A stretch of 64,000 bases of DNA from Liquorilactobacillus cacaonum DSM 21116 (GTDB lineage Bacteria > Bacillota > Bacilli > Lactobacillales > Lactobacillaceae): contig NZ_AYZE01000014.1 in the NCBI RefSeq assembly GCF_001436735.1, forward strand, positions 187,409 through 251,408, given 5' to 3'. The notes beneath the pieces are model-generated. The model saw only the letters and a program-made list of their open reading frames with translations, did not search any database and was not told where the DNA came from. Shown in pieces: positions 26,676 through 33,787 of this stretch. The number at the start of each line of letters is the position of its first letter. Within the stretch, counting starts at the first letter, position 1. The translations under genes were made by a program, and so were the position numbers.

Positions 26676-26687
26676 TCGTACGTACGA
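26676..26687. promoter_or_regulatory. Perfect 12-bp palindrome at operator position
   Basis: TCGTACGTACGA is perfectly self-complementary and is flanked by TAAC on the left and GTTA on the right. It lies 6 nt downstream of a TATAAT box and 14 nt before the first gene of the ABC operon, where a repressor site would be expected. Its GC-rich core stands out in AT-rich surroundings. No regulator gene is adjacent. Confidence 0.5.
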
Positions 26688-26701
26688 GTTAATAAAAGGG
26701 A

Positions 26702-27364
26702 GTGATTGTAATTATTACCGCACATTCAGGTAGTGATGGGTTAATTAGTAATAGTCTTAACTATCTAAGAACTGCGACAAAATGGTCGATAGATGCACTT
26801 GAGATTGATGTTAGAAGAGCTGCGGATACTACTTTGATATTGAGTCATGATTATACCATGACAGCACCTTTGACTTTGGAGGATGCATTCATCGATATTC
26901 AAAAGAGTACAAGCCAATGCCTAATCAACTGTGATTTAAAGGACGTGGGGATTGCAACAGAGGTAATGAAAATGGCAACAAAATTTGAATTGCAACAACG
27001 ACTTATCTTCACAGGGGCTGCAACTAAAGCTGATCAATTGGAATTTGGGGAAAAGCTTTGGAGAAATATTGACACTATTTTACCCAATAGTACTTTTGAG
27101 CGTTTATTGCAAGATCGAGATTTCTTTGAGAGTGCTCTGATTCAGGCAAAGGACGAAGGAGCGGTATGGATTAATATTCCTTATCGATTATTACATCCAC
27201 TTAATTTAGAGCTTTTAAAAGTTTCTGGATTAAAAATATCAGTTTGGACTGCAGAAGATTTATTGACAGTTCGCTATCTTGAAAGCTATGGATTTGATAA
27301 TATTACCACTTTAGCTGCACATGATTATGAAATTTTTTTAGAAGGGACAAAAGAAAATGAGTAG
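26702..27364 (+). CDS. Divergent glycerophosphodiester phosphodiesterase family protein
   Basis: A 220-residue TIM-barrel protein of the GDPD family, which hydrolyses glycerophosphodiesters to glycerol 3-phosphate and an alcohol. The catalytic layout is recognisable: His8 in AHSG, Glu34 and Asp36 in LEIDVR, His49 in SHD, and a later NCDLKD. The usual HRG arginine is Ser9, so substrate or mechanism may differ. There is no signal peptide, so it works in the cytoplasm. The start is uncertain: GTG 26702 overlaps the AAAGGGAG ribosome site, but the barrel begins right there and no other common start fits. It overlaps the next gene by 8 nt. Confidence 0.75.
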   Translation: MIVIITAHSGSDGLISNSLNYLRTATKWSIDALEIDVRRAADTTLILSHDYTMTAPLTLEDAFIDIQKSTSQCLINCDLKDVGIATEVMKMATKFELQQRLIFTGAATKADQLEFGEKLWRNIDTILPNSTFERLLQDRDFFESALIQAKDEGAVWINIPYRLLHPLNLELLKVSGLKISVWTAEDLLTVRYLESYGFDNITTLAAHDYEIFLEGTKENE

Positions 27365-28163
27365 AAGAAAATTTATTTTGAATTTTAGTATTTTATTTAT
27401 TTTTACATTTTTTATGTATGGTCCCTTGCTTAATACGATTATGTTGGCTTTTGCAACCCAATATCAAGCACCACACATTATTCCATCAGCTTTTGGGTTT
27501 ACTTGGTGGAAAAATGTTTTTTCTCAAGGTGATTTATTGCAAGCATTCTTCAATTCCTTTTTAATTGCTATTTTAGCAACAATCGTTTCAATGATAATTT
27601 GTTTGCCGGCAGCCTATGCAATCGCTCGATATGAGTTTAAAGGAAGATCTTGGTTCTTATTTTCATTTTTATTGTCGAATGCATTTCCTAAGATAGGGCT
27701 TTACACAGCAATCGGAATTATTTTTTACAAGTTACAGTTAATGGGCACATTAACTGGCGTAGTTCTGATCAATGTATTGAATACCATGATCTTTATGATC
27801 TGGATTCCAATTGGAGCCTTTCAAAATGTATATAAACAACAAGAAGAAGCAGCTCGTGATGTTGGTGCAGGACCAATCAGAACATTTTTTAAAATAACTT
27901 TTCCTAGTGCTTTGCCAGCAATCATCGTCGCGGCCATGTACACATTTTTAGGAGCGTTGGATGAATCTCAAGGAACATTACTTGTTGGTTTTCCACAAAT
28001 AAAGACAATGGCAACATCGATGTATGGCATTATTTTAGATCAATCTCCGATGGTTGGAGCAATTTTTGCAATTCTCCTAATTGTTCCTGCAATATTAATT
28101 TTGTGGATTTGCTATAAATTTTTGGGGAAAAAATCAATATTACAGCAATTGTTTGTAAAGTAA
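27357..28163 (+). CDS. ABC transporter permease (MalG/PotC-type)
   Basis: A 268-residue inner-membrane permease with six hydrophobic segments and the cytoplasmic EAA loop EEAARDVGAGPIRTFFKITFP (about residues 163-183) that docks on the ATPase. It is translationally coupled to the phosphodiesterase gene by an 8-nt overlap. With the second permease at 30348 it forms the heterodimeric channel of an importer whose solute is probably an organophosphate, judged from its operon partners. Confidence 0.88.
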   Translation: MSRRKFILNFSILFIFTFFMYGPLLNTIMLAFATQYQAPHIIPSAFGFTWWKNVFSQGDLLQAFFNSFLIAILATIVSMIICLPAAYAIARYEFKGRSWFLFSFLLSNAFPKIGLYTAIGIIFYKLQLMGTLTGVVLINVLNTMIFMIWIPIGAFQNVYKQQEEAARDVGAGPIRTFFKITFPSALPAIIVAAMYTFLGALDESQGTLLVGFPQIKTMATSMYGIILDQSPMVGAIFAILLIVPAILILWICYKFLGKKSILQQLFVK

Positions 28164-28178
28164 GGACGTGACAAACTA

Positions 28179-29156
28179 GTGACAATAAAGTTAGAAATTA
28201 AAAATGTTTCAAAAAAGTATGATAATGGTGATGGTATTCAGGATATTAACTTGGAAGTTCAAGCAGGTGAAATCTTAACATTATTGGGACCTTCTGGCTG
28301 TGGTAAAAGTACACTGTTAAGGTCAATTGGTGGCTTTGAGAGTGTAACTGAAGGAAGCATCAGTATTGATAATCAAGATATAACGACTCTTCCACCTGAA
28401 AAACGTCCGACAATCATGGTTTTCCAAGGTTACAATCTTTGGGAGCGAATGACAGTATTTGAAAATCTTGAATTTGGGTTGAAGTTGCGTAAAATTCCAA
28501 AAGATGAGCGCAAAAATAAGATAGCAGATATGCTTGAGATGTTAGGCATTTCAGCAATGGCGCAGAAGTATCCTCAACAACTTTCTGGAGGACAACAACA
28601 GCGTGTTGCAATTGGAAGAGCATTGGTTTTGGAACCAGAAATACTATTGTTAGATGAGCCATATTCAGCCTTAGATGCAAAAATTAGAGTACAAATGCGA
28701 GAAGAATTAAAAAAGATTCAACAAAAACTAAAAATTACAACAATTTTTGTTACACATGATCAAGAAGAGGCGATGATGCTTTCAACTCGGATTGCTGTTA
28801 TGAAAAAAGGCGAAATTGTTCAAGTTGGGACGCCAAGTGAAATTTATAATAGTCCAGCTGATATTTATATAGCCTCATTTATTGGTCAGATGAACTTTTT
28901 GAATCAAGAAAACAGAATTATTGCATTTCGTCCTGAAGACACAGAGTTTGTTTCAGTGAATGAAAATAATTCAGAAACTTTTGATGGTGTCATTCAAAGC
29001 TTAACGCAAATGGGACATTACACTCAATTGTTTGTAACAGTTGCGAGTGAAACAATTATACTTTTTGGTTCAAAAGAAGTAATAGAAAAATATACAGTAG
29101 GATCTAAAATTGTATTTAAAATTACAAAAAAGCTGAGTTTTGAAAAGGAGAAATAA
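28179..29156 (+). CDS. ABC importer ATP-binding protein (PotA/UgpC-like)
   Basis: A 325-residue ATPase with Walker A GPSGCGKST, Q-loop MVFQGYNLWERMT, signature LSGGQQQRV, Walker B ILLLDEP and the switch His in FVTHDQEEA. A C-terminal beta domain of about 90 residues (TOBE-like) follows, as in MalK/PotA-type importers. It starts at GTG 28179; the nearest ribosome site (AAGGA at 28162) is 12 nt away, somewhat far. It is encoded between the first permease and the binding protein. Confidence 0.9.
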   Translation: MTIKLEIKNVSKKYDNGDGIQDINLEVQAGEILTLLGPSGCGKSTLLRSIGGFESVTEGSISIDNQDITTLPPEKRPTIMVFQGYNLWERMTVFENLEFGLKLRKIPKDERKNKIADMLEMLGISAMAQKYPQQLSGGQQQRVAIGRALVLEPEILLLDEPYSALDAKIRVQMREELKKIQQKLKITTIFVTHDQEEAMMLSTRIAVMKKGEIVQVGTPSEIYNSPADIYIASFIGQMNFLNQENRIIAFRPEDTEFVSVNENNSETFDGVIQSLTQMGHYTQLFVTVASETIILFGSKEVIEKYTVGSKIVFKITKKLSFEKEK

Positions 29157-29157
29157 A

Positions 29158-30345
29158 ATGAAATTTATTAAGAAAGCTGCAATTTTTACAGCGGGGTTAG
29201 CAATTTTTGCATCATTGGCAGGCTGTAGTAATTCTACGAGTAACAAAAAAGCAACAAGCGAGTCTAGCACAAAGACAGTAAAACAAACAAATGTTACTTT
29301 GTGGGCAGGTGGTTCCCAAAATGTTAAAGACGGAATGACAAAAATTGTAAGTGCCTTTAATGCAAGTCCAGAAGGTAAAAAATATAAATTAAATTTGGAA
29401 TTTATCATGTCAGGAACTAGTGCTGCAAGTTTGCAAGACCGATTGGTTGCTGCCAAAAAGGCAGGCCAGAAAAAAACAGATTATGATTTAATACTTGCTT
29501 CAGATGCAGAATATTCTGGATATACACAATTGGGTGGAAAAGATATTTTCTTGAAATACGACAAGTCAGCAATACCTAATATTAAAAATGATAAAGCAAC
29601 TGTTGGGGCAGGACAGGGATACTTGCTACCATATCGAGGAACTACCGTTGTTTTAGCTTATGATTCTTCCAAAGTAAAGAATCCACCTAAAACTGCTAAA
29701 CAGCTTTATGCATGGATAAAGAAGCATCCAGGCAAATTTGCATACAATACACCTGATTCAGGTGGGGCAGGATCATCATTTGTACAGACAGCACTTTATA
29801 ATTACCTTCCTAAATCAGCATTGACATCTAGTGACAAGAAGTGGGAAGCTAAATGGGATAAAGGATTTAACTTGTTAAAATCACTTGATTCATATATGTA
29901 TAAATCAGGTGGCAAGGTAGTTTATCCAAATAAAAACCAAGGAACAATGGATTTACTAACTAACGGACAGGTTGAAATGATTCCAGCATGGCAAGATATG
30001 ACAACAATTGCTTTACAAAGTGGAACATTGCCAAAGACTATTAAAATGACACAAATTTCTCCAGCACTTACAGGTAACTTGGATAGTTTGGTTATTCCAT
30101 CGATTGGATCGAATAAAAAGGGTGCTGAGGCTGTGATGAATTTCATGTTGACAAAGAAAGCTCAAAATATTCTTGTTAATACAATGGCAGCAATTCCTGT
30201 AATTAACGAAAAAGAAATTACATCAAGCAACCTAAAATATCTTAAGAATCTTAGTGCTAAGGATTTCCGTTTCTCAAGTATTGGTGATTTGTCAAATGAC
30301 ATGAATCAAAAATGGACTTCAGAAATTGGAAATGGAGTTAAATAA
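29158..30345 (+). CDS. Lipoprotein substrate-binding protein of the ABC importer (YnjB-like)
   Basis: A 395-residue extracellular solute-binding protein. It starts at ATG 29158 after AAGGAG; the signal peptide ends in the lipobox LAGC with Cys23 as lipidation site, then a Ser/Thr/Lys linker. The mature part resembles the YnjB / iron(III)-spermidine type of binding fold (LPYRGTTVVLAYDSSKV, PGKFAYNTPDSGGAG). That similarity does not name a ligand. It follows the ATPase by one nucleotide and precedes the second permease by two, so the importer is complete. Confidence 0.85.
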   Translation: MKFIKKAAIFTAGLAIFASLAGCSNSTSNKKATSESSTKTVKQTNVTLWAGGSQNVKDGMTKIVSAFNASPEGKKYKLNLEFIMSGTSAASLQDRLVAAKKAGQKKTDYDLILASDAEYSGYTQLGGKDIFLKYDKSAIPNIKNDKATVGAGQGYLLPYRGTTVVLAYDSSKVKNPPKTAKQLYAWIKKHPGKFAYNTPDSGGAGSSFVQTALYNYLPKSALTSSDKKWEAKWDKGFNLLKSLDSYMYKSGGKVVYPNKNQGTMDLLTNGQVEMIPAWQDMTTIALQSGTLPKTIKMTQISPALTGNLDSLVIPSIGSNKKGAEAVMNFMLTKKAQNILVNTMAAIPVINEKEITSSNLKYLKNLSAKDFRFSSIGDLSNDMNQKWTSEIGNGVK

Positions 30346-30347
30346 CT

Positions 30348-31196
30348 ATGAATGAAAGCAGAGGTTTGAGAAAAGCAATCATTCCATATATCTATGTGAC
30401 ACCAGCTTTTTTACTAATCCTGCTGTTGATCGCGTATCCGATTGTGACTTCAATACAACTATCATTTCAAGATTCAACAACATCACATTTCACAATAGCC
30501 AATTATCAATATTTTTTAACTAATAAGATTCAACTTTTCAATATTGGTTATACTTTGTTTGTGTCAATTGCAACAGTCCTTTTGTCATTAATTCTTGGTT
30601 TTATTCTGGCTCTTTATATTAGATTCAACCAAAATAAAATTAGTAAAGCTGTGGTAGCGTTAACTGTTTTACCACAATTTATACCAGGACTTGTCGCCGT
30701 GTACTCATTTATGATGGTTGTTCGTAATGGTGGCGTTTTGAGTCGCATTGCTTTGAAGTTTGGAATTCAGTATAACCCTAATATGTTGTACGCAGCAAAG
30801 GGACTAATTTCTATGAATTTATGGTTTAATATTCCATTTGCGACATTACTACTTTTAGCGAGCCTGTCATCAATTAAGGATGCATCTATAGAAAGTGCAC
30901 GTGATATTGGGGCAAAAAAAATGACTTTACTTAAGGATATAATTTTGCCGAGTACGTATAAACAAATTTTTATTGCAGGAGCCTTTGTATTTATGAGCAA
31001 TGTTGGAGCCTTTACTACACCATTCTTGATGGGTGCAAATAATCCACAAATGTTGGGCGTAGTTTTATATCGAGAGTTCAACGAAAATATGAATTACAAT
31101 CAGGCGGCAGCTTTATCTGTAATTTTGTTTTTACTATGTAGTCTTTCTGCAGTTGTTTATATCATTGTTAATATGCGTAAGGAAAAGTGGAGATAA
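30348..31196 (+). CDS. ABC transporter permease (MalF/PotB-type)
   Basis: A 282-residue permease with six hydrophobic segments, the first at residues 12-32, and the EAA loop ESARDIGAKKMTLLKDIILP (about residues 183-202). It partners the permease at 27357. It starts two bases after the binding-protein stop; the ribosome site is weak, so it is probably translated by coupling. The next gene begins one base after its stop. Confidence 0.88.
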   Translation: MNESRGLRKAIIPYIYVTPAFLLILLLIAYPIVTSIQLSFQDSTTSHFTIANYQYFLTNKIQLFNIGYTLFVSIATVLLSLILGFILALYIRFNQNKISKAVVALTVLPQFIPGLVAVYSFMMVVRNGGVLSRIALKFGIQYNPNMLYAAKGLISMNLWFNIPFATLLLLASLSSIKDASIESARDIGAKKMTLLKDIILPSTYKQIFIAGAFVFMSNVGAFTTPFLMGANNPQMLGVVLYREFNENMNYNQAAALSVILFLLCSLSAVVYIIVNMRKEKWR

Positions 31197-31197
31197 A

Positions 31198-31653
31198 ATG
31201 TTGCAAGAATTAAAGCAATGGAATTTTGAATTGACCCCTGTAGACGATAAAACGAATATTCCATTTTTCTTTGAAATTGAAAAAGAAGTGGATGAATTAA
31301 TCATCGAGCTACGATTTTCACCACAAGATGTTGAAGAGTCGCTTGCTAGAAAATTGATTGAAAAAGAATTGCTTGATAATGAATATGATTATGATGAATC
31401 AACGATAGTCAAGACATTACCGTTAAAAAATCTACTTACCTGCTCATTAAGTAAGGATGGGCAATATATAGGTAATCATCATTATAAAAGTTCTGAGCAA
31501 CTTATTAAAATCAAAAAGAATTCTTCGTCTTTAGGATATAATGCAATTGGTGATTTGGTGGGCAAATGGAAAATTAATTTGCATCAGCATTGTGTTGCTT
31601 CTCAAAAAATTTCTGTGCAATTAGTAGTTAGCGAGGTGACCCAAGTTTTATGA
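31198..31653 (+). CDS. Unrecognised 151-residue protein in the ABC/PHP operon
   Basis: A soluble, acidic protein with no signal peptide and no motif I know. Hydrophobic and charged residues alternate in a way that suggests a mainly beta fold (FFFEIEKEVDELIIELRFS near the N-terminus; KISVQLVVSEV at the end). The start is ATG 31198 with GGAG upstream, not the ATG at 31153 inside the permease gene. It overlaps the PHP gene by ATGA, which points to a fixed ratio of the two products and perhaps a complex. The N-terminal beta domain seen in some CehA/McbA-type hydrolases could here be a separate protein; that is only an inference. Confidence 0.6.
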   Translation: MLQELKQWNFELTPVDDKTNIPFFFEIEKEVDELIIELRFSPQDVEESLARKLIEKELLDNEYDYDESTIVKTLPLKNLLTCSLSKDGQYIGNHHYKSSEQLIKIKKNSSSLGYNAIGDLVGKWKINLHQHCVASQKISVQLVVSEVTQVL

Positions 31654-32630
31654 GGTACTATAGCATTGAGTGGCACACACATACGACACACAGTGATGCT
31701 CAACAGACTACTATGGAGTTAGTCAATAATGCACAAGAATTTGGTTACGATATTTTAAGCATTTCTGATCATAATACGACAAGTGCATATGACGAACTTA
31801 AAGGAAATTGTATGTATGGAAAACGTCCATTTATTTTTAAAGGGTCTATTGAATGGACAACTTATTACGGACATATGCTTGTCTTAGGAGCAAATGAAAT
31901 TATCGATTGGAGTATTGCCAAACCGGATGATATTGATAGTTGGATTAATAAAATTAAGATGGCAGATGGTTTGATAGGAGTTGCACATCCGTTTAAACTG
32001 GGCAGTCCAATTTGTACGGGATGTCATTGGGATTTTCTTGTACGAAATTGGGATAAAGTTGATTTTATTGAGATTTTTAATGGTAATTCTCCACAGAATC
32101 AGTTGTATAATGAGCAGGCTTACAAGCTTTGGAGTGATTTATTAAAAGAAGGTCGACATATTTCGTGTAGTAGCGGAAGAGATTGGCATCGCCCTAAAAA
32201 AGTTGAAGACAATGTAGCAATAAACTATATTGGATTAGAAGAAATTAGTTCGAGTCAAATAAAACAAAGTATTCGGCAGGGAAATTTTTATGTTACACTT
32301 GGTCCAACCTGTTCTATCCAAGTGAAAGCACATTCGAATTCTAGATTTTTTCAGATGGGGTCGTTACTTAATCCAGGTATGTATGAAGTCGATGTTGAAT
32401 TGGGAGAAACAAGCAATAACTTGAACGGAAATTTCATGGTTAAGCCTACTAAGTTGCGATTACTTCAAAACGAAGAATGTATTGAGGAAATTAAGGTTAC
32501 TGAACAACTTCGGAGTTACAAAGTTTCCTTACCACTAAAGAGTGGAGAATTTAGAGTGGAAGTTGTGGGAAGTTTTCAAAATAAGCCTGATGTTAAGCTG
32601 ATAATTGCTAATCCTTTTTATGTTTCCTAA
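31650..32630 (+). CDS. PHP-domain metallohydrolase, CehA/McbA-like
   Basis: A 326-residue PHP-superfamily hydrolase. Metal ligands are visible: HTHTTHSD (His9, His11, Asp16 region), SISDHNTT, VAHPF and SSGRDWH. The N-terminal 220 residues form the barrel; the last 100 look like a beta domain. PHP enzymes cleave phosphoesters; CehA/McbA-type members also act on carbamates or cyclic phosphates. There is no signal peptide, so it acts on an imported compound. It is the last gene of the operon and is coupled to the preceding gene by a 4-nt overlap. No clear terminator follows at once. Confidence 0.82.
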   Translation: MRYYSIEWHTHTTHSDAQQTTMELVNNAQEFGYDILSISDHNTTSAYDELKGNCMYGKRPFIFKGSIEWTTYYGHMLVLGANEIIDWSIAKPDDIDSWINKIKMADGLIGVAHPFKLGSPICTGCHWDFLVRNWDKVDFIEIFNGNSPQNQLYNEQAYKLWSDLLKEGRHISCSSGRDWHRPKKVEDNVAINYIGLEEISSSQIKQSIRQGNFYVTLGPTCSIQVKAHSNSRFFQMGSLLNPGMYEVDVELGETSNNLNGNFMVKPTKLRLLQNEECIEEIKVTEQLRSYKVSLPLKSGEFRVEVVGSFQNKPDVKLIIANPFYVS

Positions 32631-32679
32631 TGGTTTTAAATCCGTATAGATTAGTTGACTACCAATTTCTTGTTAATTG

Positions 32680-32688
32680 TGATACAAT
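32680..32688 (+). promoter_or_regulatory. Extended -10 promoter of the structured leader
   Basis: TGATACAAT fits the extended -10 pattern TGnTATAAT. It predicts transcription from about 32695, some 240 nt before the next start codon. Confidence 0.5.
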
Positions 32689-32694
32689 GAATGT

Positions 32695-32905
32695 ACATTA
32701 AGCGTTATTTAATTTATAGATCGTTTTTAGGTTTGGTGATCTTTCATGTTAAAAGGCGCAACTATAGAGTTGTAATTGTGTTATAGAGGTTGGGATAACA
32801 CTTTGAAAGTTAGAATTTAATTTTGGTTCATGTAATAAAATTTTCGGAACAATTTAATATAATTAGCTTAGTTAGAAGGCGTCGTACAACGGTATGACGC
32901 CTTCG
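32695..32905 (+). ncRNA. Candidate structured leader or small RNA
   Basis: The ~210 nt between the promoter and the small gene at 32935 hold nested and serial helices. ATTAAGC (32697) pairs with GCTTAGT (32866), closing the element. Inside are AGATC/GATCT (32718/32738), CTTTCA/TGAAAG (32741/32804), CAACT/AGTTG (32759/32768) and GTGTTAT/ATAACAC (32778/32795). After the closing stem comes a GC-rich hairpin GAAGGCGTC/GACGCCTTC (32875/32896). The rod-like closed layout and size recall 6S RNA, and its place recalls the lacto-usp leader motif described upstream of hypothetical genes in lactic acid bacteria. I cannot assign a family by eye. Confidence 0.45.
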
Positions 32906-32934
32906 TCAATTTAAAGGTGGAAGAAGGATTTAAG

Positions 32935-33231
32935 ATGGAACGTGTACTTAAAGATTTGGGATTAATGGTTGGTAATGAAACTAATCCATGTGTATATGTA
33001 GGAACAACAAATGGCAAGAATGCTGAAGGGGAAAAAGCAAAGGGTAAAGGACATATCGTTGTCGTTACTAGCTATAATCCGGGGAATAGTTCAATTAAGC
33101 ATTCTAATGGAAAAAGTTTTTTACTGAAACCAGATATGAAAGTTTCAAAAATTGATGTGCGTGATTCTTATCGAATTGATAATGTTATGTATGATGATAT
33201 CACTGAAGATATAATTGAACATGAAGACTAG
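32935..33231 (+). CDS. Small protein of unknown function
   Basis: A 98-residue soluble protein, start ATG 32935 after AGAAGGA (an upstream in-frame start at 32917 overlaps a second Shine-Dalgarno). The middle is Gly/Lys/Ser-rich (KNAEGEKAKGKGHIVVVTSY), and the C-terminus is acidic (DDITEDIIEHED). I recognise no domain. It follows a long structured leader and is monocistronic. The good ribosome site and the balanced codon use support a real gene. Confidence 0.65.
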   Translation: MERVLKDLGLMVGNETNPCVYVGTTNGKNAEGEKAKGKGHIVVVTSYNPGNSSIKHSNGKSFLLKPDMKVSKIDVRDSYRIDNVMYDDITEDIIEHED

Positions 33232-33305
33232 TTTTAGCTAGTAATAATCAGTTTTAGTGGTAAAATATGGGTGTAAAGCTATCTTCTTTTTAAGGAGGTG
33301 AGATA

Positions 33306-33344
33306 TTGAGTACATTTCCAATAGTATGTTGCTTTAGTAACTGA
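33306..33344 (+). CDS. Possible 12-codon leader peptide or toxin remnant
   Basis: A very strong Shine-Dalgarno (AAGGAGGTG, 33292-33300) stands 5-7 nt before TTG, opening a 12-codon frame (LSTFPIVCCFSN) that ends in TGA. In the same frame a second AAGGAA and GTG start a nine-codon frame (VILYLLASR) to another TGA at 33378. Hydrophobic short frames with strong ribosome sites followed by a hairpin (CAAGTAGGTGACTTG) are seen in leader peptides and in type I toxin genes. Nothing is encoded right behind it on this strand. Confidence 0.35.
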   Translation: MSTFPIVCCFSN

Positions 33345-33787
33345 AAGGAAGTGATCTTATATCTCCTAGCAAGTAGGTGACTTGCCTTTGTTTTTCTTAT
33401 AGAGGAGGTCTTAACCCCTTCCTAATTTCACTATAATTCTAAAATTTATTATTTATATTAAAACGTTAGTAGAGCCGACTTAATAGAGTAAATTTATACA
33501 GATTAGATGTTAATTCTGTTGATGATGATATTGGTTTGGTATTGCAGAATCGGGAGATAAAATACTTCTGATTCTGCTTTTTGGATATGAATTAATTCCA
33601 TATCTAAAAAAGCAGAGTTTTGTGTATCTTTTACTAGCTGTTCGAAAAATTTGCCAAACATATTGGAATAACGTACAATGCAGTTGTCTTTTAGTTAAGG
33701 CAAAAGACAATGTTTAAACACTGTTTTTGACTATCTTGTGCTAGCTTACCTTTTTCGTGGGTGGTAAGAATGCAAAGGTAGTCTTTT
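33345..33787. other. Intergenic stretch with several inverted repeats
   Basis: About 440 nt with no credible gene. It holds a small hairpin CAAGT/ACTTG (33371-33385), a terminator at 33544, a second inverted repeat joined to it (GGATATG against CATATC, 33583-33605) and TTGTCTTTT/AAAAGACAA (33683-33711). The density of hairpins in front of the minus-strand operon end is high. Overlapping short frames here look accidental. Confidence 0.4.
33544..33582 (+). terminator. Rho-independent terminator
   Basis: GCAGAATC (33544-33551) pairs with GATTCTGC (33570-33577), with GAG/CTT inside, followed by T5. It would end plus-strand transcripts from the small gene or the short-ORF locus. Confidence 0.75.

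Noticed and set aside
26353-26701. Possible riboswitch (THF, SAM or similar) upstream of the ABC operon or after fhs
   Set aside because: Conserved cores of the known classes were not found by eye; only weak inverted repeats and one palindrome are present.
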